64,000 nucleotides of DNA, taken from positions 10,874,616 to 10,938,615 of the forward strand of contig HG738139.1 in the NCBI GenBank assembly GCA_000499405.2, read 5' to 3'. The position numbers were made by a program, and so were the translations under genes. Positions 47,281 to 59,649 of this stretch are shown here, piece after piece (within the stretch, counting starts at the first letter, position 1; each line of letters begins with the position of its first letter). A model generated the notes under the pieces. The model ran no database searches and had not been told where the DNA came from. It saw only the letters and a program-made list of their open reading frames with translations. Source of the stretch: Onchocerca volvulus. Its lineage: Eukaryota; Nematoda; Chromadorea; Rhabditida; Onchocercidae.

Positions 47281-49050
47281 GATTCGTTTTTCTAAGATTT
47301 TAGAATGGATAATTCGCGAAAAATATAGTACTTTTATCATTCAGTTAATAGTTGAAAAACGAAAATTAATTGCGTTTTAAAAAAAAATTAATTCGCTATG
47401 GTTAGATCGTTGCTTTCATTTTTGGAAGAATCAGCAAACTTATACTTTTCATTATTAGGTTGATTACCTCCAATACTGTTTCTCGATTAGCTTATTTTCT
47501 TGTAATTTTATCATCATGTTATATATAAGGTGTTATGACTTATATATTTATATGCTCAGTTAGCAGAGCTTTTGAAGAAATCTCAGTGTTTTTAACTGAT
47601 ATGTTCTGTAATTGTTTTAACAGAAGTTGAATTGTTCAATGACTAATATTTTAATAATTCTTAATATATTGCGGATACAAAGACGGAACTTTTCTTCGGA
47701 AACATTTAAAACAGATGAATTGCTTTTGTAAGTTTGAAGATAGAAATTAAATCGTTAGATCATTAATTTGAGTTTGAGAAAATTGAAGAATTAGTTTTGA
47801 TTTTTGACTGTTACCTGATGATCAATAATCCAATTGTACTTATTCTATTTGTTATTAATTCAGTTTTCTGTATATCAGTTGATTTTAGAAGACTCAAGAG
47901 AAGCTTACCTCGTTTCAAGAAGGAAAAGGGGAAGGTGATGATCATAATTTTGTATGCATTATTGTTTTAATAGTTTGTTTTTGCATTTGATTTGTTAAGT
48001 TTCATGCATTTTATGAAAAATAACAATGAGTTTTAATCTTTTTAATTTTGATACGTTCGATTTGTTCACGATTTGATTCGCTTGTTTATTGTTTCACTTT
48101 TTTTTTTTCTTTACTGTTCTCATTATCTTGTCTATCACCATAAATATAGAAAAGGAAATTTCCTTTGTTCTGAAATGGATGCTACAAATCATTGAATTAT
48201 GAAATCGGTATGATATCAGAGTTTAGCATTTTTTTATTGGCAAATAATTTAGCCACTAATCGATCAGCTTTCTAATGAAGTATATCCCGATTTTCAGGAT
48301 CTATTGTAGCGCCAGATGCAGATTTCCGATTTCATCCTGGAATCTTCGAATTTAATGTGAAATTGAATTCGAATCAAGCTATTACAAATTCTGTTTATTA
48401 AATGTAAAAAAATTTGAACTAAATATCTCGCATATATATCCTAATGTCTCGATAGAAAAAAAGAATAAGAGCTCATAATTTGCATATAAGTTATTTGATT
48501 GTTTTGGATTTCGAAGAGAAGAATTTCGCATTTCATCAGTTTTTTTTCCTTTTGTCATGTTGCTGGATTAATTAGATTTATTCAAGACTTATGGTTCATT
48601 TCTAGCTTTTTGTTTCGTGGTGCTGTTTGCAAAAATTATCTTCTCACAGCCCATTCTTTTTTCATTTTCTCACTGTTCGAATGTCAGCTTTTTTAACGGT
48701 TAGTAATCAAATATGTGACTTAGAAATTTATATTAGTAACATAATTGAAAAAAAAAAAAAGGGATATAAAAGTTATTGAAGTCGAGGTTTTGATTTTTTC
48801 TCTTATAATTATAGTTATTATTGATTCGTCATATTGTATGTTAGCATCAGATGTAGTATTTTATAGACTGATATCTTACTTCTGCATATCATTATCAATT
48901 TTTCATTATTGCTTGTTTGTACAATCTTTTATCTGTTATTTTATCATTAGCTGTGGATGATGATATTTGAAGGGAGAGGTCATGTTTGATATTGAGAAAA
49001 TTTTGAATATTTAAAAGCTGAAATAGGGAAGCCTACAACAATCAAAATAG
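47281..49050. other. Long gene-poor region, left part (PHF12 3' side)
   Basis: No supported exon on either strand. The short open frames at 48499-48960 are hydrophobic and low-complexity, with no splice context. The PHF12 3' UTR should occupy the start. Confidence 0.55.
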
Positions 49051-49126
49051 CATGCGAGAGTACACATATTATAGCAGATCTTATCAGTTTGGTGATAAGA
49101 TCTGCTACATTATGCGTACTCTCATG
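49051..49126. repeat. Long hairpin (about 35-bp arms)
   Basis: Left arm 49051-49086 ends ATAGCAGATCTTATCA, loop GTTTGG, right arm 49093-49126 starts TGATAAGATCTGCTACATTA. The outer parts pair as CATGCGAGAGTAC with GTACTCTCATG, with a few mismatches. It may be a small MITE, or a transcribed hairpin. No gene overlaps it. Confidence 0.85.
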
Positions 49127-49430
49127 GATTTTATCAACTTGATTTAACTATTCAATTTAATTATAGATGATAAGGATGGCCTATGCATTTGCCTTCATCC
49201 AAAATTAACTATTCCATTTCTTATCTTTTTATAATGCGAGAGTTTATATTGTCTAAATTTTTTTTTTTCTTCAAATAACGAAAGTAAATATTTATAGTCT
49301 TAATGATCCGTATTTTCTTTCATTGCTTTCATCCATATCCGTTTGAATAAATGATTCAGCGGAATATTTGGAAGACTTGTAATGTTGATAATCATAAGCA
49401 TATCATATTAAGATGTAATATATGCATTGT

Positions 49431-49750
49431 TATTATCATTCATCATCAAGGACGGTCATGATATGATATTATCATTCGTCATTATGGATGGTAATGATGA
49501 TACAGCATTATCATTTGCTCCATCAAGGACGATAATGATAATGCAGTATTGTCATTCGTTATAAAGGACGGTAATGATGATACAGTATCATCATAGTTCA
49601 ATAAGAACGTTAATGATAATGAATCGTCACGATATAGCATTATCGTATGGTAATCAAGGACGGTAATGGTATAGTATTATATTTGTTATCAAGAACAGTA
49701 ATATTATTTATCCTACAGTATTATCATTCATCATGAAAGACGATGTGATA
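49431..49750. repeat. Minisatellite, about 8 units of roughly 40 bp
   Basis: Diverged units of the form TTATCATTCGTCATCAAGGA followed by CGGTAATGATGATACAGTA. Unit starts are at about 49431, 49470, 49509, 49550, 49589, 49640, 49677 and 49720. Unit length varies from about 37 to 51 bp. Confidence 0.8.
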
Positions 49751-52678
49751 TTAATTAAGTAGGAATTTGATAAATGAATCCGAATAAAAAGAAGAAATTG
49801 GTTTTTGCATTTCTAATATTTAGGCATATATTTATACTTATATTTAATAGACTGCATTTATTAATACAAAAAGTTTTTCTCTTTTTTCTTCCATCATTAG
49901 AGGATAAGTAAATATTATGTATTTATCATTTTCCATGTGTAATATAATTTTTCTATTTTTTATTAAATTAACATCTATGTTAAATATTGTAATATTTTGT
50001 TCATTGCAAATTTTTCCTATTCCGGTTAGAAAACCCGGAAAATCTTTAAGTTACTTTTTATCTTAATCTAAATCACATTTTCGTTCTTCCAAATCGAAGA
50101 CGCATGTATATTTACGAAGGAAATGAGTTTATTTCAGCAGGATTCTTTTTTTTTTTTACCTATCCATATTCTTTATGCATGCCCATGTAGATTTCCAATT
50201 TCATTAAAATTATAGTATTCATTGTTATTCAGTTTCTTCTCGATAATTTGTCGAAAAATTTTGCTTATTTTTTGAGGCATCTATTTCAATTTTAGTGTTT
50301 TCTTCTTTTAGTACCACTAATTTTAGATGAACTTTATCAATACTGTCTCTTTTTGTGCTTTTTCATGCTTTTTCATTCTCTTAAAGATAACTTATCTTCA
50401 TAATGCTCCTGCCTGTCATCAATATTATGCTAACCTATCATTGCGGGTAAAAAAAAAAAAAAGAATCGATAATCTAGAATAAAAACATGTCAGGTGGCAT
50501 AGTGTTGATTGTGTCACAACTAATGTATTTTATTATTTTAAATGAAAAAAGTACAAATCGAATATGTGAAAATCAGTTATATTAATCGCTTTAATGTTTT
50601 AGTTATGCGTTCGTAAAAGTTTGATTTCATCGAAATTAAATAAGGTTCATTTTCTTTCCTGCAAAATGAAATGGTTTTAATTAGCGATCGATACTGTAGA
50701 AAGAGTAATATTTCTCTTTTTGTTTTCCTTTTTTTTTTTTTCTTTTTTTTTTTCAGTTTATATAAACGGATAAAATCATTTAATAAAGAAAATTGGGATG
50801 CTAAATATATATATATATATATGTATATATTTGAATATCTTTATTAAGTCTATTTTTTCATTTGTTTTTTTCGTATTTTAGGAGAAAAAGAAAAAGGCGG
50901 AAATTTTTTTTATCATAACTTATCTATTAATCATTGTAAGGAATTAAATTTCTTCCTTCTTTTCCCCTTAAGTAATTCGAAGTCAACAGTGGAACGATAG
51001 ATTTGATATGTATTCAATCATTTCCTTTTTTTTTTTTTCCGAATTTGATCATTACAATTTGAGCTTCACTTTTCCTACTAACCAGACGATCATATTAGAA
51101 AAAAAAAAAAAAAAAAAGAACAATCAAATGACTGTGAATTACTCCCAATCTTATTTTTTATTAATTAATTAACTCATTTTAATTTGATCAGAAATTAGCC
51201 AATTAAGATTGACAGACTCAATTTTCTTTTATCTTTTATCTTTTGGCTAATTCATTGAAGATCAATCTTATATTTGAAAAAAAAAAAATTCTTAGAAAAA
51301 TTATGCCTTATATTTTGTCAAGGCAACAATGCTTCATAATCTCCTAATAAATTTGTTTAATAATGTAATGCCTTATTTATAATTTACTTAATTGCAAAAC
51401 ATAGATGAAATGAAATTGTGAAATTCGCTCTTTTTTTTTTTTTGTTTCAAGGATATTTTTTTATTATGATTCTTTCTTCTGAGATTTGGAATCATGATAA
51501 AGCATGTGATATTTCCTAGGATAATTATACTACATTTAATTGCATAATTCGCGCTTGAATACAAATATTGCAGTTATGTCTTGAATATAATATCGTGGGA
51601 GTAAAAGAAAATTAAAAAATCATTAAATCAAGCATTTATGTATCTTAAAAAAATTATATTTCTGCTTAATAGTATGATTCTGTTTATTATTTCCGCTTAG
51701 TAATAATATAAATAAGTCGTCATTCGTGCTATTTACTCATTCGTATGTCGCAAATGACAATGTTTACTTATATTTCTGTAGCTAATGAAATATTAAATAG
51801 CATTTTATCAATGTAAATATCAGATGTAATAATGCATTCTGGATGTTTATAAAAGCGAAAGAAATTTTATAAAATAATTTTTTGTAAACATTTTTCGTTT
51901 TCATAAACATCATTTATGCATTATTTTTTTTTTTTTCGGTCCAACAGTAAAACTTCCAGAAATGTCTTCGATCTTCAATAATATCCTAGTATTATCTTTT
52001 TTTTTTCCTCTTCTAAAGCTTTCCTCATGTTTTAATAACGATATTTCCATTTGTTTCTTTTTTTTTTTTTTTTTTATCTTTCAATTTTAGTTGTTTTGCA
52101 GATGGCTCCTTTTCTGAACAATTTAGAAACACTGTAATTAATAGATTTTTCTTATTTTCTTTAAAAAATAAGAAAAAAAAAGTAAATAAATTAGAACCCT
52201 TTTTTTTCCAATAAATTGAATTGTTTTTTTTTTTTTTTTTAAATCTACTTTTATCTCTTTTTTTTGTTTTTTGTTTTATAATCTTTATATGTCCTATGTT
52301 ATTTAAAAAAAATTATAATGAATGAAATGTTGATGAATGATGAGAAATTCTCATAGCTAAGCAAGAATCTAAAATGTAAATGAAAATTTGTCAATATGTT
52401 GCTAAGTTTGTTTCATTAACTTCTTATTAATGCGATAATTATATATGCAATCGAAGAAGGAAAGAAAAAAACAAAAAATGAAAATATAATGTTTAGCCTT
52501 TCGATGACTTATGCCATAGAAAGAAATCATGAAATAAGCATAATAAGTTTATACGTCAAACAACCATTTCTATAAATGAGAATATTTTTCGAAGTAAAAG
52601 TGAAATTCATTGAAGCTTTGCTAAAAGTTTAGGCTTTAACAAACTGCCCATCCCCTCCTTCTCTCTCTCTCTCTCTTC

Positions 52679-52709
<31 letters not shown>

Positions 52710-53304
52710 CCTACTTTTTTCTTCTCGTTTGTTTGATAATGATTACTTCATCTTGTCATGGAAACGAAAAGATAATCCACAATCTGGAAATATTTGTTTT
52801 GAAAAGTTATACATAAAATAAGCAGGTGTAGTATTCTTTTTAATAAGTTTTGAAATCAAATGGAAATATCGCTTATTAGTTTTGTTTCTTGTTCATATTT
52901 ATCATTTTAATTAATATTTTAATCAATCATGAAAGGGAATACATTATCTCTGAGTAAGAAATAGAAGAAGTAAAATAATATTAGTGAAAAAAAAAAGTTT
53001 TTTTCTTTTTTTCCATCAAAGAATAAATATTAATTAAAAAATTTCCCTTTCATATTTATTGAATATAGTGGAGAAAAGAAAACAATATCAAATTAAAAGC
53101 TTGTTATTTAAATAATGAAGATATTAGTTAATAATTTTCTAAGCTCAATTTTTTAAGTTTATTATATTGATTATGATTTTTGTGTTGATAAAATATTATC
53201 ATATGTTATCACTACGAATATTAAATAATTATAATAATTGATTATTACGATATATGAATATATTATTGAAGAAATAAACAATCCTGGAGCGTGTCATAGC
53301 AAAG
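49751..53304. other. Long gene-poor region, right part (upstream of unc-119)
   Basis: Dense in T and A homopolymers (several of 10-19 bases), a TA run near 50808 and a CT-rich tract at 52651-52713. No exon-like segment was found. The part close to 53305 should contain the unc-119 promoter and any 5' UTR exon. Confidence 0.55.
52651..52713. repeat. Polypyrimidine (CT)n tract
   Basis: Nearly pure CT repeat of about 60 bp, interrupted by TTCC and CC. It lies about 0.6 kb upstream of unc-119. Confidence 0.9.
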
Positions 53305-55695
53305 ATGCGTCGATGTTCATCATCGAAATCAGCGGATAATCGAATACGTGAACCGTTGACGGAAACCGAACTTCGAACACTTTCAATAATAACACCAGAA
53401 GATGTATTACGTCTTAATAAAATTACCGATGGTTTGTTTGTTTTTATATCATAGCTGAAATTAAGTATTTTTCGGCTAAACTAAAAGTATTTGAGTTTTT
53501 TTTTTTTCACCTTATTTCCATTCTTCTCTATGAAGAATCTTTGAAATGAAGTTGATTTTCAAAAATCGGAAATTAAAACATTCAAATAACTGAAAGCAAA
53601 ATTATTGAATCGAAAAAACAGAAATAATTGCCAGTATTTTTGCTTTCATTTTAATATTCTTTTCATAGAAAAGTTGAATATGGACATTAAAGATTAAAAC
53701 AGAGGAAATGTAATCTATGTCAATTAAAGCATAAGTGTTAATCCATGTTAAAGCAAAGCAGAAAAATGTAATCTGAAATAATTGTCTTTATGTTTGAAAG
53801 GATATGTTTTTTTAATAGTTGGAAAGATAAGTTTGTTAAAAAAAAAAAAGAAAAATCGGACTAAAGAGTCATGTAATCATTGTTTTTGATTCTTTTTTTC
53901 CTGATTTTTTTTTTTTTATTGGATTTCAAATTTTTATCCTTTTATTGGCTTTTTTTTCTCTCTCAGATTATTTATGTGAACCGAATGCGAACGTTTATGA
54001 TATCGAATTTACAAAATTTAAAATTCGGGATTTAGATACAGATCAGATTTTATTTGAGATCGCCAAACCTGAAACCGGTAAGTTAATGATTTATTTTACA
54101 ATTTTATCTGGCTGATATTTTGAAATTCATTAACACATAATAAATAGAAATACCGTTTCTTAATGAAATTTCATACTTTATTTCTTTTAGTCTTCACACA
54201 TGTTATATGTACAAATTTCTCATTAGTCGTTATTACTTACATATTCTATTTCTGAAATGGTTTAAACTTCCAGAAGAGTTGGACATCGATGATCTAAATT
54301 TGGAGAAATTTGATGATGGAGATTCTGCTCGTTTCGTCCGTTATCAATTCACTCCTGCATTCCTACTTCTCAAACATGTCGGTGCAACGTAAGTTATTCA
54401 TGTCAATTATAAGTGAAAGATTTAACGTAATCTAATTGTTTTCTTGATCTTTCTGAAGAAGTTCAGATCGCAGAATTGCATGAGAATGAACAGAAAAGTA
54501 ATTGCGATGAATTAAATGATTATTTCGAAAAGCCTTATCACTACTGCTCATCTTAAAGCTTACTAATATAATATATAGCTTTGTAAAAGAACTGCTCGAA
54601 GCATAGCGATCACATTCTTTCCTTGCGCTTTTTTTTTTGCGTCTTACTTTAATATTAGAATATAAAATCCAGCAGATTTTCAAAACTTTCTTGAAATTAA
54701 AATTTTCAATCTATGGATCCCAATTTCTTTTAAGCTTATCCATTACAATGTGATGGTTTTTTGTTCAGAGTTGAATTCAATGTTGGAAACAAACCGGTGA
54801 ATAAATTTCGTATGATTGAACGGCATTTCTTCCGCGATCGTTTGTTGAAAAGTTTTGATTTCGAATTTGGTTTCTGCATTCCAAATAGTAGAAATACATG
54901 TGAACATATTTATGATTTTCCACAACTTTCTCAATCATTAAGTTAGTTTTCCAAACAATAAATAGATTGTTTCTATAGTATTATATTCTTTTATTTATTT
55001 TTATTTTCAATACAATTTTTCTTTCTTTAATTCTTCATCCCTGGACATCCAATAAATTTCAAACTATTTTCATGAACTGTTCATCAGCTAAAAGTAGGTG
55101 GTATTGATTTTTGCTGATTTTTTTTTTTTTTTTTCTTTTTTGCTCAATTTCTCATTGCAATGCAGTTTGTAATAATCTCTATTTTCTGGATAAAGACTGA
55201 ATTTCTGGATAAAAGAAGGCCATAATAAATACTTTGATTAATAGATAAAAATGTAAATACATCCTGTTTTTCATTAAACGAAATAACTTTCTCTTGGAAA
55301 TAGATTGATTTAAGCTATTTATTGCTTAGTTCGCTTCATATTATTCTAAAACTTTAGCTTTTTTCTCACCAAATCTGAAGACAAGAAAAGAAATTTAGTA
55401 TTTGATAAAGCGACTTACTCGAGCTATTCAACTGAACAGTTAAACATCCATTTAATGAATTACAATTCATTGTCAATTAAAATCACCAAATTATCCATTC
55501 ATTCAATGTATCGCATATCCTTCAAAGCTTTTATTGGTGTATAATTAGAAGAAATAAATTAGATTTCAACTAATTTTTTCAGTAGATGAAATGATTTCAA
55601 ACCCATACGAAACACGTTCCGACAGTTTTTATTTTGTGGAAGATCGTCTAATAATGCACAATAAAGCGGATTATGCATACAATGGTGGCAATTAA
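53305..55695 (+). CDS. unc-119: UNC-119 lipid-binding chaperone
   Basis: Five exons: 53305-53431, 53967-54077, 54274-54388, 54769-54941, 55583-55695; 639 nt, 212 aa (C. elegans UNC-119 is about the same length). After a short variable Ser/Arg N-terminus come [20 protein letters not shown], then the beta-sandwich GDI-like fold: [95 protein letters not shown] and the end [23 protein letters not shown]-119 proteins bind N-myristoylated cargo and deliver it to cilia and synaptic membranes, releasing it to ARL3-type GTPases; in C. elegans the gene is needed for nervous system structure. The conserved FRMIERHFF and [10 protein letters not shown] blocks make the call secure. Intron 1 is about 0.5 kb and a donor-like GTTTGT is used. 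Confidence 0.97.
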
Positions 55696-57227
55696 TCTTC
55701 AGCATTGTGCTTCAGAATTTTTTTTTTAAATTGATTTATTGCTTTTGGATTCTCACATTGCGTGTAATCACTTCTGTTTTTTATAATTTTCTAGAACTTT
55801 CATTATTTAAAAGCTAATATTTGGGAAAAATTAAGGAAATTGTGAATATTCTCTCCGTACATCTGTTCGCTTTTATTTATATGATTAATTTTAATTTGTT
55901 ATAATTCCGTCTTATATAACATATAATATTATTAATTTCTTTCATAAAATTCATCTCTCTTAAAGACTTATGTTGTATAAAATTTCGACTTCTCCTACAA
56001 TAAAATTGCGACATTTCTTCGGAAAAATTATTTCATTAGAAGTAAACAAAATAAAAAATAGCAAAGCAGTTCTTTTCTTTCATTGTTTATGAGATCAAAA
56101 AAAAAAAAAGTGAAATTAAGGATTAAATAATTCATATCATGTTAACTCTTTATTTCTTTTCTAATTTGTTTTCCCAAATGTGTTATATAAATTTTGGGTA
56201 TTGTACGTGATCATATTTTATTCTCATTTGAATTCTGAGCTTTTTTTTTCTCTGTCCTTCCGGTGATATAATCAGTTTTATTCCATTTAACTAATCATTC
56301 CGATATTATGAAGAAATGAATTCCTCATGATCTTTGGGATTATTGCAGCTGTCGATTAAATAGCAATCAATTCTTTTTATCACAATAGAACAATTCAACT
56401 GTAACATTATCTGGTACAAGTTGAACTGAAGTATTTAAACGAATTGATTCACAAATGTCTGTAATCGATTTTACTGAAAATATGATAGAAGTTCTACCGC
56501 AATGTTTCATGTTTTAATCTAGCCTACTTGTCTTTATCATAGTTATGTAATGCTGATCTGGATCATAGTAGACTTTAGTAGACTACATTGCTGATTTTGA
56601 AGATACTTATCGACATCACAGCATGTGCATGTGCTTTATCTCATAATTATATAGTCAAATTTTGATCAAATGGCTTTGAGCATTTCAGTTTAATATTTCC
56701 TTTCGTCATTTAACCATTATAGATAGAAATAACGACTAGACTGATAGTTTAATACGTTTCATTTTAAATACCAGTGATATTTAAAATGAAACGCACATCT
56801 TTTATTTATTACAGTTCACACTGCTTTTAATTACGACAATTTTTTCTTGTGAAATCAACTTCTTTTCATTTTTAAAAATGGATTCCAGCAATGATGACCG
56901 AATAATGTACGTGTATAAATAAGTATTAAAAATAAACAAAAAACGATCTGCAAAATATCCGATCATTGGGACGAAATTTGGAAGATCTGAATGATAATCA
57001 GAAGTTTTTGAATTTAATGTTGCAAGTCTCGAATAAAAAAGATATACAGAAACATAAAAATCCCAATAAACTAAATTCCATCAGTTTCTGGACACCTGAA
57101 ATCGTTGAAAGAATATAATAAAATACAAATAATTCTCTATAATAGCAGAAACAGCTAATTCTCGAATAAATTATTTCGACAAATGATAACAACTACTGTG
57201 TGACGCAAATATCAATTATTAATAATT
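55696..57227. other. Intergenic region between unc-119 and SIRT6 (convergent)
   Basis: About 1.5 kb between two converging genes. It should contain both 3' UTRs. A perfect 16-bp hairpin lies at 56755-56793. No exon was seen. Confidence 0.55.
56755..56793. repeat. Perfect 16-bp hairpin with 7-nt loop
   Basis: CGTTTCATTTTAAATA, loop CCAGTGA, TATTTAAAATGAAACG. The match is perfect. It sits in the unc-119/SIRT6 convergent interval. Confidence 0.9.
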
Positions 57228-59649
57228 TCATTTTTCCTCCTGCTTCAATATTCGTCGCTTTCTATTTTTGCTAAACCTTTCCACTGGATGGATAGAAAGA
57301 GACACAACGAAATCAGAATTAAACTTCCGTACAACAGTAATATTCATTACAGCCATCAGCATTTGCATGACATCATCTACACGCCCATTAATTATAAGAT
57401 CGGCTTTTTGATCCTTAAGTAAAGAACTTAAAGAAATGGTAAACAAATAAAACAAATAGTCAACTCATAAATTCTGAAAATATAATGCAAAATAGGAAGC
57501 CAAAATCTATTTCAGCCGATCTAAATCATCCTAACTGCTAGTATGATATTTGAACTATCAAATCTTCATAATGCTCAAGAAACATTTTTTCTTCATACTT
57601 TTCTAATCACTTGATCTAGAGCATTTCAATCTCTAAAGAAGGAAGTTAAATGAAGATTCATTTCTATGTTATCATTTCAACTCATCAAATATGAAAACCG
57701 CTAATTTTCAAGACAGTTGTTTGCTTTTTCAAGACAAAAAAATTTAGACTTGAGTTCTATGTTATTAGAAAAATACGAAAATTCAATGAAATCTTGATAA
57801 TTATTACAGAAACATATTAGTTTCTCAATAAAATTTGTTTTAAACTTACATATTTTGTCTTTGAAAGATTGATGATAACAATTTTGCCACCATTTTTCTT
57901 GGTTAGAAGTGGTAGATCACCTGCAGGAGTTATTTGTAGTGTTGTACCCATGCAAATGCTAAGGTCGGCATTTCTGCAATCATTAATTGAAACCAGCTAT
58001 AATATCAATTATTGCGTCTGAATGTGAACCACTTAATAGAATTAATGAGACTGATATTGAACTCACGAGACTTTTTAAGAAAAATCAATGTTGACCTACC
58101 TGTTATACAATCAAATACTAATGAATGTGTCTGATGGTTCTAATTTGTCGAAATAAAGATGCAAAGAAATTAACTATGTCATGAAAAAGACCTTGTTGCA
58201 AAGAAACAGTTAGTAAAGAAAAAATTGTACTTGATCGTTTTTTCAGTACAAGTCACACTTATTTCGAAAAATCAAGTCAGAAAAAAAAAAAAAACAGAAC
58301 TTGAAAAGTGGATGGCAAGTTTTAAAACAACCTTGCGAATTCATTTGCTGCGCAAAGATCTTCTTCTGGTAGCGGGTCTTCCCAATCCAAACAAAAATCA
58401 TGCAACATTCCACGACAAGGTCGTCCACTATTTGTACCTTCGCATCGTTTCCCGGTTGGTTTTAGTCCGATACTACCAATCGGTATATTCCGATAATACC
58501 TTCTAAAAGAATTAGTTGTCAATCTTTTTTGGAAATACTATATATTTCTGATATACTTCTCTGTGCTATCTAAGGACAAATAATTTCAAATAACTTGAAA
58601 AATTTTCGGAAATTTTAGTTAAGAGGAAAAAAAAATTGGAAATTCAATTATTTTGAAATCATCAATAGTATAAATGTAGCAATAATTTTAATATCATCTG
58701 ATCTAAATTCAAATATAAATAAAAAGAATTTATAAGCCAAATATATATATGGAACTGAAATTAGTTTTCACTTTCACACGTTTTATTTATAAAATTTTTT
58801 CTAATTTCAGGTTTTTATATTAATGTGCTTCTCCTAAAATAAAAATAATTTTTTTCCAGTCACCTGCTACATCTAGCACACTTTTCCACAAATACATTTC
58901 CGTGAAGTTCAGCGATACGATTCAATGGATACCCTGAACGAATGTGCAAACCATCTACATTTTGGGTAATAACAAATCTGAAATTATAGTAGTACATAAG
59001 ACAATCACATCGATAACTAATCTTTCTTTTTTTCCTTTTTGTCTTGTTCGCCATAATTTCTAATTTCTAAAAATCTCTTTTACTATGCAATTTTTCAGTA
59101 AATAGAAATGAATTCAAATCGCTCACTTGACAATATTTTTGTTTTCTAGAGCATTAATCCCATAATGAGTGTAGGTTGGCGAAGCTTCAACAAAACTGAC
59201 CCCATCATTAACTAATTCGTTTCGAGCCTCCAAAGTCCATACTCCTTTGGGACCGCGGAAATCCGGTATACCCGCTGCAGTACTAATACCAGCTCCTGTA
59301 TGTATCACACAACAACGACTCGCCAAAAGTAACTCTGCAAGTTGTCCTACTTTTCGCTCCAGTTCATGATGATCATCGATGATCTAAATTCAGATAAGAT
59401 AAAATTCTGGAAATTAATAACTGCTTTTTTTGCTACTGAATATCTTGCTCTTTCAAAAGACATGCTACTTCAATTCAGAACATTATTAGAAAATATGGCA
59501 AATTGATGGAAATCGAAAAAAGATATTACAAAGAAGCGAATATTCAGCAATAAATGATACTCAAAAAAATAATAAGATGAAACCTCAGGTAATCCTAGAA
59601 CACCCTTATTGTCGTACGGTGATAAAGCTTTCGCATAGCTCATAGCCAT
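57228..59649 (-). CDS. SIRT6: SIRT6-type NAD+-dependent sirtuin deacylase
   Basis: Six exons on the minus strand: 59649-59584, 59383-59127, 58977-58864, 58502-58332, 57973-57850, 57413-57228; 918 nt, 305 aa. Opens [20 protein letters not shown] (human SIRT6 has a similar NYAAGLSPYADKG). NAD-binding [20 protein letters not shown] at 50-69; [12 protein letters not shown] at 112-123; catalytic His133 in ELHGNVF; zinc ligands CARC at 141/144 and a second pair in [61 protein letters not shown]. With the first ATG, His133 and Cys141/144 fall at the same numbers as in human SIRT6, which supports that start. SIRT6 removes acetyl and long-chain acyl groups from histone H3 and acts in DNA repair and metabolic gene control; C. 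elegans sir-2.4 is the related gene. The C-terminal tail is short and basic ([13 protein letters not shown]), a plausible nuclear localisation signal. Confidence 0.95.

Noticed and set aside
48499..48960. Hydrophobic plus-strand frames that could be membrane peptides
   Set aside because: T-rich sequence gives Phe/Leu/Ile runs by composition; no start context, splice sites or conservation evidence.
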